Shown: in pieces, positions 1 to 6,523 of the stretch
Layout: each line of letters begins with the position of its first letter
Numbering within the stretch: position 1 is the first letter of the stretch
Source: an uncultured Clostridia bacterium
GTDB taxonomy: Bacteria; Bacillota; Clostridia; Peptostreptococcales; Anaerovoracaceae
Direction of reading: 5' to 3'
DNA: 15,628 nt
NCBI GenBank assembly: GCA_934233735.1
Contig: CAKQGQ010000031.1
Coordinates: 1-15,628, forward strand
Translations under genes and position numbers: made by a program
Notes under the pieces: generated by a model
The model's input: the letters and a program-made list of their open reading frames with translations, nothing else
The model's database searches: none
What the model was told of the DNA's origin: nothing

Positions 1-86
1 TTTAACGGGCCCTTTTTAAGGTAGTCTGAGCCAACTACCGCTCGCTTATCCGGCTTCTACACCCCCGTCGAAACCTTTACATCCCC
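1..86 (-). ncRNA. ssrA: tmRNA (transfer-messenger RNA), 5' part, cut by window edge
   Basis: Read on the minus strand, the segment starts GGGGATGTAAAGGTTTCGAC at position 86, the characteristic 5' end of tmRNA (G-rich acceptor strand followed by the conserved GGNTTCGAC of the tRNA-like domain). Further in, GAGC (43-40), GGTAGT (39-34), GCTC (31-28) and ACTACC (25-20) pair in an interleaved order, which is the H-type pseudoknot PK1 that precedes the tag reading frame. The tag peptide, later pseudoknots and 3' CCA end lie outside the window. tmRNA, charged with alanine and bound by SmpB, frees stalled ribosomes and tags the nascent chain. smpB lies 97 bp upstream on the same strand, a common arrangement in Firmicutes. 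A -10-like TATAGG (100-95) sits at the right distance from the predicted 5' end, but I see no good -35, so the gene may also be read through from smpB. Confidence 0.95.
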
Positions 87-183
87 TTATTTTTCCTATA
101 ATCCCATAAAATCTCGAAACTCGCGCCTTTTTTTTCAGCGCCCCTCTCATAAATAACTCAAAACAGACGCCCGAAAGGTTACA

Positions 184-648
184 TCATCCATGCACTTTCA
201 TGCGGCGCTCGATGTCGCGCTTTGCGTCTCTTTTCGCAATGTCGTCACGCTTATCGTAATTTTTTTTGCCTCGAGCCACGCCGACTTCAACCTTAGCGCG
301 TCCCTCTTCATTTATATACATTTTAAGCGGAACAATCGTCAGCCCCTTCATGGTCGTATAACCGATGAGCTTGCGGATTTCCTGCTTATGTAACAAAAGT
401 TTTCTTTCTCTGAGCGGATCAACATTAAAACGATTGCCCTGCTCGTAAGGACTGATGTTCATGCCGTAGAGAATCAGCTCCCCGTCCTGTATCTTCGCAT
501 AGCTCTCCTTGATGCTGACCTTGCCCTGACGGACGGACTTAATCTCCGTTCCCGTAAGGACGATGCCCGCTTCGTAGGTCTCCTCGATAAAATAATCGTG
601 GTACGCTTTTTTATTATTTGCAACTAACTTTCGTTCTTTTTTTGCCAT
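184..648 (-). CDS. smpB: SsrA-binding protein SmpB
   Basis: The 154-residue product is a full-length SmpB. It opens with the basic leader and the NKKAYHDYFIEETYEAGIVL segment, then LTGTEIKSVRQGKVSIKESY, the core of the OB-fold that grips the tRNA-like domain of tmRNA. The C-terminal tail from about residue 128 (KKNYDKRDDIAKRDAKRDIE) is the basic helix that enters the empty mRNA channel of a stalled ribosome. Start ATG at 648 is preceded by an AAGGTGA Shine-Dalgarno. Its first 25 bases overlap the end of the upstream signal-peptidase-like gene, which suggests translational coupling within a minus-strand operon. tmRNA itself follows 97 bp downstream, so the two partners of trans-translation are encoded side by side. 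The assignment is essentially certain. Confidence 0.98.
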   Translation of the reverse strand: MAKKERKLVANNKKAYHDYFIEETYEAGIVLTGTEIKSVRQGKVSIKESYAKIQDGELILYGMNISPYEQGNRFNVDPLRERKLLLHKQEIRKLIGYTTMKGLTIVPLKMYINEEGRAKVEVGVARGKKNYDKRDDIAKRDAKRDIERRMKVHG

Positions 649-1007
649 AAAATCACCTTCCCCAAAATCTCTTCCTTCGGAAGCGTCAGTGTCTGCGCCT
701 GCACAGCATCCGGCGAACAGGAAAGTCTGACTTCGCCGTCCTTTATGCCCGCCACTTTGCGGATGCCTCTGCCGCCGTCCTGCGAATCAAAATCATAAAA
801 CGGAGTCTCGTAAAGCACGAAATCCCCAATGTTCAAATCGTCTGCCGTTCCCTTTTTGACTAACACATGCTGTCCCGGCATAAGCTCCGGCAGCATGGAT
901 ACGCCTTTTATCTCAAAAATCTCAAAATTCAGAAAGACAATAAGCGCCAGCGCTGTGCCAAAGCACGCCGCTAGGATTCTTGCCACCCATCTTTTCAATT
1001 CCGTCAA
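624..1007 (-). CDS. Short signal-peptidase-like protein (S26/S24 fold)
   Basis: The 127-residue protein has one predicted membrane helix at about residues 10-27, followed by GVSMLP (Ser37) and IRKVAGIKDGE (Lys84), which match the catalytic serine and general-base lysine boxes of type I signal peptidases. It is shorter than LepB. I find no counterpart of the GDN-x7-SR box seen near the C-terminus of the neighbouring LepB; a short strand region (RLSCSPDAVQ) occupies that place. The likely activity is membrane-bound serine-lysine peptidase, perhaps on a narrow substrate set, or a degenerate paralogue. The start is TTG at 1007: there is an in-frame stop just upstream, and a GGGGG Shine-Dalgarno 6 nt before it. 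It lies 35 nt after lepB and its 3' end overlaps smpB by 25 nt, so it is probably co-expressed with both. The family is fairly sure; the substrate is unknown. Confidence 0.75.
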   Translation of the reverse strand: MTELKRWVARILAACFGTALALIVFLNFEIFEIKGVSMLPELMPGQHVLVKKGTADDLNIGDFVLYETPFYDFDSQDGGRGIRKVAGIKDGEVRLSCSPDAVQAQTLTLPKEEILGKVILWQKKNES

Positions 1008-1042
1008 TTTTATCCCCCATTTTCATCTAAAAGCTGACAGAA

Positions 1043-1564
1043 TTAAAATGTTTTTATGCTGTTAAACGGATACAGACGCACGAATACTTTGCCGACAATT
1101 GTATCCTCCGAAATCGTTCCGACTCTCGCAGAGCGGCTGTCCTCGCTCACGCCGCGGTTGTCACCCATGACGAAAAGCTCGTTTTCCGGCACCGTCACCG
1201 CGTCCATCTCACCCGAAATGCCCTGCTCCTTTACATATGGCTCATCAATTTCCTCGCCGTTCACATAGACATAGCCGGATTTAATTTCCACTACATCGCC
1301 CGGAAGTCCGATAACGCGCTTAATCAGGCACTTCTCATTGCCCTCATCATCCAAAAGCTCTGAGCGGAAGACGATGACATCGCCCCTCTCGGGGTCTCCG
1401 AAAAAGCGATATGCCTGCCGACTCGTCAAAAGATAATCTCCCGCGTGAAAATTCGGCTCCATCGACTGCTGCTGCACGATAATCGGCTTCAGAAAAACAA
1501 GTATCAGTGCCGCAATTACAACGGCAATCAATATATCCTTTATCCATTCCAAAACATTTTTCAT
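1043..1564 (-). CDS. lepB: Signal peptidase I
   Basis: The product cleaves signal peptides from secreted proteins on the outer face of the membrane. From ATG 1564 it is 173 residues, typical for single-anchor Gram-positive enzymes. One membrane helix (about residues 9-30) is followed by the catalytic serine in QQQSMEPNF (Ser34), the general-base lysine in LIKRVIGLPGD (Lys82) and the conserved box MGDNRGVSEDSR (133-144). I prefer ATG 1564 because GAGGTG lies 9 nt before it. A GTG four codons earlier (1576) is the alternative, but that GTG is itself part of the ribosome binding site. The upstream pseudouridine synthase stop (1573-1575) lies within the same ribosome-binding region, so translation is probably coupled. 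A second, shorter S26-like gene follows 35 nt downstream. Confidence 0.95.
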   Translation of the reverse strand: MKNVLEWIKDILIAVVIAALILVFLKPIIVQQQSMEPNFHAGDYLLTSRQAYRFFGDPERGDVIVFRSELLDDEGNEKCLIKRVIGLPGDVVEIKSGYVYVNGEEIDEPYVKEQGISGEMDAVTVPENELFVMGDNRGVSEDSRSARVGTISEDTIVGKVFVRLYPFNSIKTF

Positions 1565-1572
1565 TCTGTCGT

Positions 1573-2550
1573 TCACCTCGTATTATTTCCAAAAATAGTC
1601 TCTTTTATTCGTTTGAAGTCCGGCGGAAGCTGTGACTCAACCACCAGCTCTTCCCTCTGTGGGGCAGCGCGGAATACAAGCTTATATGCGTGCAAAAGCT
1701 GCGTTGTCAGCCCGAACTCCTTCTCCATCACCGCATTGACTCTTTTGTCGCCGTATTTTACATCGCCGATAACCGGGTAGCCCGCTTTCGCAAGGTGTGC
1801 GCGGATCTGATGAGTTCTTCCCGTCAAAATCTCAACCTCCGTCAAGGTGTAGTCCCTGCCCTTCCAGTTTGCATAAGCAAGCGGCCTTGCTATGGTTTCC
1901 ATGACCTTTCCTTCCTCTTCTTCGGAAAGCACACTGACCATATTTCTTCTCTCGTCCTTCGTCATCTTCGCCCTGAGACGGACAGGCTTTTCCAGCCTTC
2001 CCGCTGCAATTGTAAGGTAAAGCTTTCTTACTTTATCCTTATCGCGAATCATGCGGTTCAATTCTTGGAGCGCCGCCGCGTTTTTGCCGAACACAACAAG
2101 ACCCGTCGTGTTTCTGTCCAAGCGGTTCACAGGCGCAGGCGTAAATGTCTTCTCCGTCCGCGGGTCATATTCTCCCGTTTCAATCAGATAGTCGATGACC
2201 TGATTCGCCAGATGATTCTTTTTTTCGGTGCGGTCACCATGCGTTAAAAGCCCGAACGGTTTTTCCGCCACCAGGATATTTTCATCCTCATAGGCAATTT
2301 TAAACTGTTTCTTTACCTTTACATGCTTCTTCTGTTTTTGAAGATTTGCCGCAGTTTCATCGCTGATGTAAAGCGTCAGCTCGTCGCCTTCTGCCAAAAC
2401 CTGATTTTCTTTCGCCCGTTTCCCGTTAAGTTTCACATCTTTTCGGATAAGCTTGTACACCAGACTCAGGGATGCATTATTAAAATATTTCTTTAAAAAG
2501 CGGTCAAGCCTCTGGTTTGCCTGATTCTTTGTAATCACAATTTTAAACAT
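1573..2550 (-). CDS. RluA-family 23S rRNA pseudouridine synthase (RluC/RluD-like)
   Basis: The enzyme isomerises specific uridines of large-subunit rRNA to pseudouridine. The 325-residue product has an N-terminal S4-type RNA-binding domain (about 13-60, NQRLDRFLKKYF...VKLNGKRAKENQVLAEGDEL) and a catalytic domain from about 86. The catalytic aspartate is in VNRLDRNTTGLVVF (Asp145), and ILTGRTHQIRAHLAKAGYPV (241-260) is the second family signature. The open frame continues upstream to 3021, but that part is antisense to another gene and has no family similarity, so I start at ATG 2550, where the S4 domain begins. There is no Shine-Dalgarno before this ATG. Instead, TATAAT lies 6 nt upstream, so the message may be leaderless. 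It heads the minus-strand group with lepB and smpB. The exact subfamily and target uridine cannot be told from sequence alone. Confidence 0.92.
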   Translation of the reverse strand: MFKIVITKNQANQRLDRFLKKYFNNASLSLVYKLIRKDVKLNGKRAKENQVLAEGDELTLYISDETAANLQKQKKHVKVKKQFKIAYEDENILVAEKPFGLLTHGDRTEKKNHLANQVIDYLIETGEYDPRTEKTFTPAPVNRLDRNTTGLVVFGKNAAALQELNRMIRDKDKVRKLYLTIAAGRLEKPVRLRAKMTKDERRNMVSVLSEEEEGKVMETIARPLAYANWKGRDYTLTEVEILTGRTHQIRAHLAKAGYPVIGDVKYGDKRVNAVMEKEFGLTTQLLHAYKLVFRAAPQREELVVESQLPPDFKRIKETIFGNNTR

Positions 2551-2556
2551 AAAATC

Positions 2557-2562
2557 ATTATA
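2557..2562 (-). promoter_or_regulatory. -10 box for the pseudouridine synthase; transcript start at or next to the ATG
   Basis: A perfect TATAAT on the minus strand ends 6 nt before ATG 2550, so a normal start site (about 7 nt downstream) would fall at the A of the ATG or within a base of it. At 17 bp spacing the -35 region is only a T-run (2585-2580), which is weak. No ribosome binding site is present in the short gap. Confidence 0.5.
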
Positions 2563-2574
2563 CAACAAAACGGC

Positions 2575-2603
2575 TTGAGAAAAAAGTCTAAATGTGCTAA
2601 AAT
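2575..2603 (+). promoter_or_regulatory. Sigma-A promoter for the MltG-like gene
   Basis: TTGAGA (2575-2580) and TAAAAT (2598-2603) are separated by 17 bp, and TGC directly before the -10 makes an extended -10 element. The predicted start near 2610 leaves a leader of about 32 nt carrying the GGAGGGGG ribosome binding site. It overlaps the upstream region of the divergent pseudouridine synthase promoter. Confidence 0.65.
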
Positions 2604-2641
2604 GTATAAGTAGTTTTGCAGACTGCATACGGAGGGGGAAA

Positions 2642-3151
2642 ATGAAAAAATTTAAAGACTTTATATATGATAAAAATGACATTATTATAGCGGTTCTGAT
2701 TCTTGCGGTTGCCGCTTTGATTATAGCATGGAGACTGGATGTGATTCTGCAGTATCCGAAACAGTTGATTAATAATGACGCAGATACGAATGTGTCAGAA
2801 CCTGCGGATAATTCCGATAATTCCGGCGATAATGCCGACACGCCTGCTGATAACAGCGGCGATGGAGACAATTCAAACAGCGGTGATAACGCAAACAATG
2901 GAGACTCTACGCCTGCACAGCTTTGGGTCGGCGGCAAGTTGTCCCGGGATATTGAAGTGGATGTCACCGGAACGACGGCTTCGGCGGCTGTACAGTGCTT
3001 GATTGACAAGGGTCTGTTCACTGATTACTCCGAATATCAGAAAGCTTGTGAAAACCTCGGTCTGAACCATGAAAAGGTAAGTGCCGGCACCATGACCTTC
3101 ACGAAAGGCTCCACGAAAGCGGACGTTGCCAGAAAAATTAACTGGAGTTAA
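2642..3151 (+). CDS. Membrane-anchored protein with a YceG/MltG-like N-terminal domain, no catalytic domain
   Basis: From ATG 2642 (GGAGGGGGAAA just before it) the product has 169 residues: a short basic cytoplasmic start, one membrane helix (about 13-31), an Asn/Asp/Ser/Gly-rich linker (about 43-92) and a small folded domain (about 95-169). That domain reads like the LysM-like segment of endolytic transglycosylase MltG/YceG: VDVTGTTASAAVQCLIDKGL (TGTT in place of the usual IPEG turn), then a helix with a tyrosine, then SAGTMTFTKGSTKADVARKI. Full-length MltG has a further catalytic region of well over 150 residues, which is absent. A role in binding or monitoring peptidoglycan outside the membrane is an inference. 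It is a single-gene unit, with its own promoter and a terminator directly after it. An earlier in-frame ATG at 2594 lacks a ribosome binding site and would lie at or upstream of the predicted transcript start. Confidence 0.75.
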   Translation: MKKFKDFIYDKNDIIIAVLILAVAALIIAWRLDVILQYPKQLINNDADTNVSEPADNSDNSGDNADTPADNSGDGDNSNSGDNANNGDSTPAQLWVGGKLSRDIEVDVTGTTASAAVQCLIDKGLFTDYSEYQKACENLGLNHEKVSAGTMTFTKGSTKADVARKINWS

Positions 3152-3188
3152 TGTTCTGCGACTCACACAGAAATTAAAAATGTAGCTT

Positions 3189-3240
3189 AGGGGGCTGTCG
3201 CATTAACGGAAAATAACCGTTAGAGCACACCCCCTTTTAT
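3189..3240 (+). terminator. Rho-independent terminator after the MltG-like gene
   Basis: A long bulged hairpin: AGGGGG (3189-3194) pairs with CCCCCT (3230-3235), and TAACGG pairs exactly with CCGTTA around an AAAATAA loop, with partly paired bases between. TTTTAT follows at 3235-3240. The opposite strand has no T-run after the hairpin, so it works in the plus direction only. Confidence 0.85.
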
Positions 3241-3263
3241 CTTGAATCCTCTTATAAAGCAGG

Positions 3264-3530
3264 TTACTCCGAAATCAACCTGATTATTTTCTCCAGTCTT
3301 GCCCTCTGTGATGCGTTCATCATCGGCATGAGGCTTTTCAGCATGGCCTTTTGGCGTGCGGGACTGATATTGCTCGCCGCAAGCTGCTCCTTCATTCGCA
3401 AAATGTCCCTTGCCAGCTCTTCGTCCGACTTACTTTCGAGTCCTCTGAGGAGTTGTTTGTTCACGCCCCCGTTACTTCCGAGCCCGAGCTGCGCGGCAAT
3501 CTCTGCCGCCATTTTTTCATTGATATCCAT
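3264..3530 (-). CDS. Small helical protein of unknown function (88 aa)
   Basis: I do not recognise this protein. The 88 residues look soluble and mostly helical, with no membrane segment and no cysteine: an N-terminal amphipathic stretch (1-17), a Gly/Asn-rich turn (LGSNGGVN, 17-24), then charged helices and a methionine-rich patch, SLMPMMNASQRARLEKII (67-84). It is supported as a gene by a regular start: ATG 3530 with AAGGGGGAAA 4 nt before it. It also has no competing frame of better quality. It is divergent from the next small gene (3658), with 127 bp between. Both proteins end in short Met/Ile/Leu-rich helical stretches (PMMNASQ; MDMLGPIMSGL), which may be coincidence. I cannot assign a function. 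Confidence 0.6.
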   Translation of the reverse strand: MDINEKMAAEIAAQLGLGSNGGVNKQLLRGLESKSDEELARDILRMKEQLAASNISPARQKAMLKSLMPMMNASQRARLEKIIRLISE

Positions 3531-3586
3531 TTAATTTCCCCCTTTTTCCGATTTATGTAATAATCTATGCGGCGCGGCGCACGAAA

Positions 3587-3615
3587 TTGCGCGTCCTTTC
3601 ATATTATGTTTTATA
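3587..3615 (+). promoter_or_regulatory. Candidate promoter for the 116-aa gene
   Basis: TTGCGC (3587-3592) and TTTATA (3610-3615) are 17 bp apart and point to the gene starting at 3658. The match to consensus is moderate. The upstream bases GCGCA (3577-3581) and TGCGC (3588-3592) form a short inverted repeat over the -35 that might be an operator, but it is too short to insist on. Confidence 0.35.
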
Positions 3616-3657
3616 GAATTATGCGAACCATCTTTCATTCTTGGGAGGAATACATAA

Positions 3658-4008
3658 ATGAACAATCAAAATTCCATCGGCGTCGTGCTTCTTCTGCTGC
3701 TCGTCTTCGCCGCACTTGATGGCGGCAATGCCGGCCCCGTTCCGGGTTCTGCGACAGCCCCCGTCCGGCCGCCTGCCCGGCCGCCGCACCCTGCAGCGCT
3801 TGCAAAGGACTTTCACCGCATGGTTGGAATCATGGGCAAGGTCGATAACCTGGGACAGATGGCTTTCACTCCGCAGAAACTGCCGAAGCCGCCAAAGGCC
3901 TCCGAACCTGAATCCTTGATTAACGCTTCGGCTCTTCCTGACCTTTCGGGCATCATGGATATGCTCGGTCCGATTATGTCGGGACTTGGCACTTCTTCCG
4001 ATGAATAA
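3658..4008 (+). CDS. Small secreted or membrane-anchored Pro-rich protein, unknown function (116 aa)
   Basis: I do not recognise a family. The start is clear: ATG 3658 with GGGAGGAA 7 nt upstream. Residues 8-20 (GVVLLLLLVFAAL) form a hydrophobic helix, either a signal peptide or a membrane anchor. There is no lipobox cysteine. A Pro/Ala/Arg-rich linker follows (about 27-47, including APVRPPARPPHP), then a helical part and a C-terminal MDMLGPIMSGL (101-111) with an acidic tail. The linker DNA (about 3730-3800) is more GC-rich than its surroundings because of Pro, Ala and Arg codons. The neighbours are a divergent small helical protein and, downstream on the same strand, fba, which has its own promoter. 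Extracytoplasmic location is inferred from the hydrophobic start only. Confidence 0.6.
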   Translation: MNNQNSIGVVLLLLLVFAALDGGNAGPVPGSATAPVRPPARPPHPAALAKDFHRMVGIMGKVDNLGQMAFTPQKLPKPPKASEPESLINASALPDLSGIMDMLGPIMSGLGTSSDE

Positions 4009-4055
4009 TTGCGGAAAACCAAAATTGCCATCTTTCTTTTCGGCCGCCAATGTTG

Positions 4056-4061
4056 TATACT
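4056..4061 (+). promoter_or_regulatory. -10 box of the fba promoter
   Basis: TATACT (4056-4061) stands 37 bp before the fba ATG, leaving a short leader with AGGAGG. The best -35 at 17 bp spacing is TTTCTT (4033-4038), which is poor, so the promoter may depend on an activator or the true -35 may be elsewhere. Confidence 0.45.
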
Positions 4062-4098
4062 ATATGTAGTTTAAGTACCAAACAACAGGAGGTAAGAA

Positions 4099-5028
4099 AT
4101 GGCATTAGTCACCACGAAAGAAATGTTCGCCAAAGCATTGCAATCCGACTATGCAATCGGCGCTTTTAATGTAAATAATATGGAAATCATTCAGGGTATC
4201 GTCGAAGCAGCGAAAATCGAACAGTCACCGCTGATTCTTCAGGTATCCGCAGGCGCGCGCAAGTACGCAAAACCCGCTTATCTGACGAAACTTGTCGAAG
4301 CTGCAATCCTCGATACGGGTCTTGACATCGCGCTTCACCTCGACCACGGCGAAGACTTCGACATCTGCAAGAAATGCGTGGACGATGGTTTCACTTCCGT
4401 TATGATCGACGGCTCCAAGCATCCGTTTGAAGAAAACATCCGCCTCACCAAAGAAGTTGTGGAATACGCACACGCACACGGCGTTGTGGTTGAAGCGGAG
4501 CTTGGAAAGCTTGCGGGAGTTGAGGACAATATCAAGGTTGACGCGCGTTCGGCAACCTTTACAGACCCTGATGAAGCCGCAGAATTCGTAGAGAAGACCG
4601 GAGTTGACTCCCTTGCAATCGCAATCGGCACCAGCCACGGTGCATACAAGTTTAAAGGCGAGCCTTATCTTGATTTTGAAAGACTGAAAGCCATCCATAA
4701 ATTGATTCCGGACACACCGCTTGTTCTGCACGGCGCATCCTCGGTTCTGAAGGAATTCGTTGATAAGTGCAATCAGTACGGCGGCGACATTCCGGGCGCG
4801 CAGGGCGTTCCTGAGGAAATGATCCGCGAAGCGACCAAGTACGGCATCTGCAAGGTCAACATTGACACTGATCTTCGTCTGGCAATGACTGCGGAAGTCC
4901 GCAAATACATCGCAGAAAATCCGGCGGACTTCGACCCTCGTAAATACCTCGGACCGGGCAGAGACGCCATTCAGGCAATGGTACAGCACAAGATTAAAAA
5001 TGTCTTGAACGCTTCCGGCACACTGTAA
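4099..5028 (+). CDS. fba: Class II fructose-bisphosphate aldolase
   Basis: This zinc enzyme of glycolysis and gluconeogenesis interconverts fructose 1,6-bisphosphate and dihydroxyacetone phosphate plus glyceraldehyde 3-phosphate in the cytoplasm. The 309-residue TIM barrel shows all class II landmarks: catalytic Asp82 and zinc ligand His83 in ALHLDHGEDF, Glu134 in VVEAELGKLAG, His180 in GTSHGAYKF, His211 in LVLHGASS, and the phosphate-binding KVNIDTDLRLA (252-262). The length matches the short Gram-positive type. It begins with ATG 4099 after ACAGGAGGTAAGAA, an excellent ribosome binding site typical of highly expressed genes. It is monocistronic, with TATACT upstream and a strong two-way terminator right after the stop. 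Tagatose-bisphosphate aldolase is the nearest alternative, but no sugar-phosphate operon surrounds it. Confidence 0.95.
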   Translation: MALVTTKEMFAKALQSDYAIGAFNVNNMEIIQGIVEAAKIEQSPLILQVSAGARKYAKPAYLTKLVEAAILDTGLDIALHLDHGEDFDICKKCVDDGFTSVMIDGSKHPFEENIRLTKEVVEYAHAHGVVVEAELGKLAGVEDNIKVDARSATFTDPDEAAEFVEKTGVDSLAIAIGTSHGAYKFKGEPYLDFERLKAIHKLIPDTPLVLHGASSVLKEFVDKCNQYGGDIPGAQGVPEEMIREATKYGICKVNIDTDLRLAMTAEVRKYIAENPADFDPRKYLGPGRDAIQAMVQHKIKNVLNASGTL

Positions 5029-5029
5029 A

Positions 5030-5093
5030 AAAAGAAAACGCCTTCGGAAAATCCTGCACCCAGCAGGCCTTTCCAAAGGCGTAATTTTTTTCT
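5030..5093. terminator. Two-way terminator between fba and brnQ
   Basis: ACGCCTT (5038-5044) pairs with AAGGCGT (5076-5082), GGAAA continues with TTTCC, and an inner CCTGC/GCAGG stem closes an ACCCA loop. On plus it is followed by AATTTTTTT (5083-5091). On minus the other flank reads TTTTCTTTTTTT. It can therefore end both fba and the converging brnQ, whose stop codon is at 5093-5095. Confidence 0.9.
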
Positions 5094-6433
5094 TATGCGT
5101 TTTTCTTCGTAAACTTCATGGCAATGAGTCCGACTGCGGTTCCTATAACGCCCGGAACCAGCCAGCCAAGGCCCATCGTGTAAAGCGGCAGCCAGCCGGA
5201 GGCCCATTCCACTACTCCTTGTGCAAGTCCGCTCACGCGCAGCAGGTCAAGCACCGCGGCAATCATCGTGAATCCGATTCCGCACGCATAAACGATGCGC
5301 GAATGTCCGAAATATTTTCCGAAAATCGTGAGCAATATCAGCACGATCGCAAGCGGATACAAGAAGTACAGCACCGGTGCCGAGAAAGAAATAATCTTTG
5401 AAAGACCGATGTTGGACACGAGCAGCGAAAATGCCGTAAATGCAATCGCCCAATTGCGATAGGACAGCGAATGCGGAAAGATTTCCGAGAAAGTGTCTGC
5501 GCACGATGTAACCAGTCCGATTGCTGTCTTCATGCAGCAGAAAGTAACCGTCAGAGCCAGTACAATCATGCCTGTGCTTCCGAGATAGTGTCTTGCGATA
5601 ACCGCAAATGCCGTTCCCCCGTTAAAGGAAGGGTCTGCAAGCTGATCCGCATACAGTCCGTAGCTCTGCGCTCCCACTATAGCAATCAATGCATAAATCA
5701 CTGTCATTAAAATCATACTGAAAACGCCGGATTTAATCGTGTTTTTCGCAATCGCGCCCGGTTCTTCAATGCCCATGCCCGTAATAACATTTATTACGAT
5801 AATGCCGAACGCAAGAGAAGCGAGTGCATCCAAGGTGTCATAACCCTGCAGGAAGCCCGTTGAAAAAGCATTCTCCGCATAAGCCCCACTTGCGGGTACG
5901 CTTGAAACCGTCTGCTCCGGTGAAATCAGTGCCGCAATAACCAAGACTCCGAGGCAAACGAGAAAAATCGGATTCAGATATTTACCGACTGAATTCATGA
6001 TGTTCGACGGTCTGAGCGCAAAGAACAATACCGCCGCAAAGAAAAGCGTCGTAAAAATTGCCTGTACAAGCGTCACATTCCCGTCAAGAAGCGGTTCAAT
6101 TCCCATTGTAAAGGATGTTGCCGCACATCTTGGTATTGCAAAGAACGGCCCAATCGTCAAATAGAGCGCACATGTAAAGAAATATCCGTATCCTTTCGCG
6201 ACGCGGCTCGACATTTCCATCAGACCGCTGCTCTTCGATACTCCAAGTGCAACGATTCCCAGAAGCGGCATTCCGACCGCTGTTATCAGCATTCCTATCA
6301 ATGCCGGAATTAAGCTTGCGCCGGCTTTTGCACCGAGTATAATCGGAAAGATAAGGTTGCCTGCCCCGAAAAACATTCCGAAAAGCATCGACGCAACCAG
6401 TGCATATTGTTTCCCTGTCAATTTTTGATTCAT
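5093..6433 (-). CDS. brnQ: Branched-chain amino acid carrier BrnQ (LIVCS family)
   Basis: The product is a secondary transporter that takes up leucine, isoleucine and valine with a cation. The 446-residue protein has about twelve hydrophobic membrane segments. It starts with the family hallmark ALVASMLFGMFFGAGNLIFP (12-31) and includes GPFFAIPRCAATSF and the conserved YDTLDALASLAFGIIV region. I choose ATG 6433, with GGGAG 7 nt before it. An in-frame ATG 21 bases upstream (6454) has no ribosome binding site. It has its own strong promoter (6495-6523) with a leader of about 55 nt, too short for the T-box leader that often controls amino acid transporters in this group. It is convergent with fba across a shared terminator. 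Confidence 0.93.
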   Translation of the reverse strand: MNQKLTGKQYALVASMLFGMFFGAGNLIFPIILGAKAGASLIPALIGMLITAVGMPLLGIVALGVSKSSGLMEMSSRVAKGYGYFFTCALYLTIGPFFAIPRCAATSFTMGIEPLLDGNVTLVQAIFTTLFFAAVLFFALRPSNIMNSVGKYLNPIFLVCLGVLVIAALISPEQTVSSVPASGAYAENAFSTGFLQGYDTLDALASLAFGIIVINVITGMGIEEPGAIAKNTIKSGVFSMILMTVIYALIAIVGAQSYGLYADQLADPSFNGGTAFAVIARHYLGSTGMIVLALTVTFCCMKTAIGLVTSCADTFSEIFPHSLSYRNWAIAFTAFSLLVSNIGLSKIISFSAPVLYFLYPLAIVLILLTIFGKYFGHSRIVYACGIGFTMIAAVLDLLRVSGLAQGVVEWASGWLPLYTMGLGWLVPGVIGTAVGLIAMKFTKKNA

Positions 6434-6494
6434 TCCTTTTCTCCCATTCTGCATTTCTTAAAATTTTCCATACTATTTAGGTCGCATAAATGAT

Positions 6495-6523
6495 ATTATA
6501 CCATCTGCGCGCTTCATTGTCTA
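6495..6523 (-). promoter_or_regulatory. Sigma-A promoter of brnQ, overlapping the fic stop codon
   Basis: On minus, TAGACA (6523-6518) and a perfect TATAAT (6500-6495) are separated by 17 bp, with TGG giving an extended -10. The first three bases of the -35 are the TAG stop codon of the upstream fic gene. brnQ can therefore be transcribed on its own, and fic transcripts, with no terminator between, would run into it. Confidence 0.8.

Noticed and set aside
2800..2920. Repetitive AAT/GAT/AAC-rich DNA considered as a tandem repeat or CRISPR-like array
   Set aside because: It is the coding sequence of the N/D/S/G linker; repeats are degenerate, in frame and without spacers.
2551..3021. N-terminal extension of the pseudouridine synthase frame (157 extra residues)
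   Set aside because: It is antisense to the MltG-like gene, has Ser/Pro/Leu-rich low-complexity translation, and the S4 domain starts exactly at ATG 2550.
3619..4050. Open frame antisense to the 116-residue gene (143 codons, minus strand)
   Set aside because: Basic, Arg/His-rich translation without a ribosome binding site; the plus-strand frame has GGGAGGAA and a coherent hydrophobic start.
4225..5076. Long open frame antisense to fba (283 codons, minus strand)
   Set aside because: Typical shadow of a highly biased coding gene; the translation is Cys/Phe/Arg-rich without family features, and fba on plus is unmistakable.
6434..6494. T-box or other riboswitch before brnQ
   Set aside because: The leader is only about 55 nt from the predicted start to the ATG and shows no T-box sequence or terminator.
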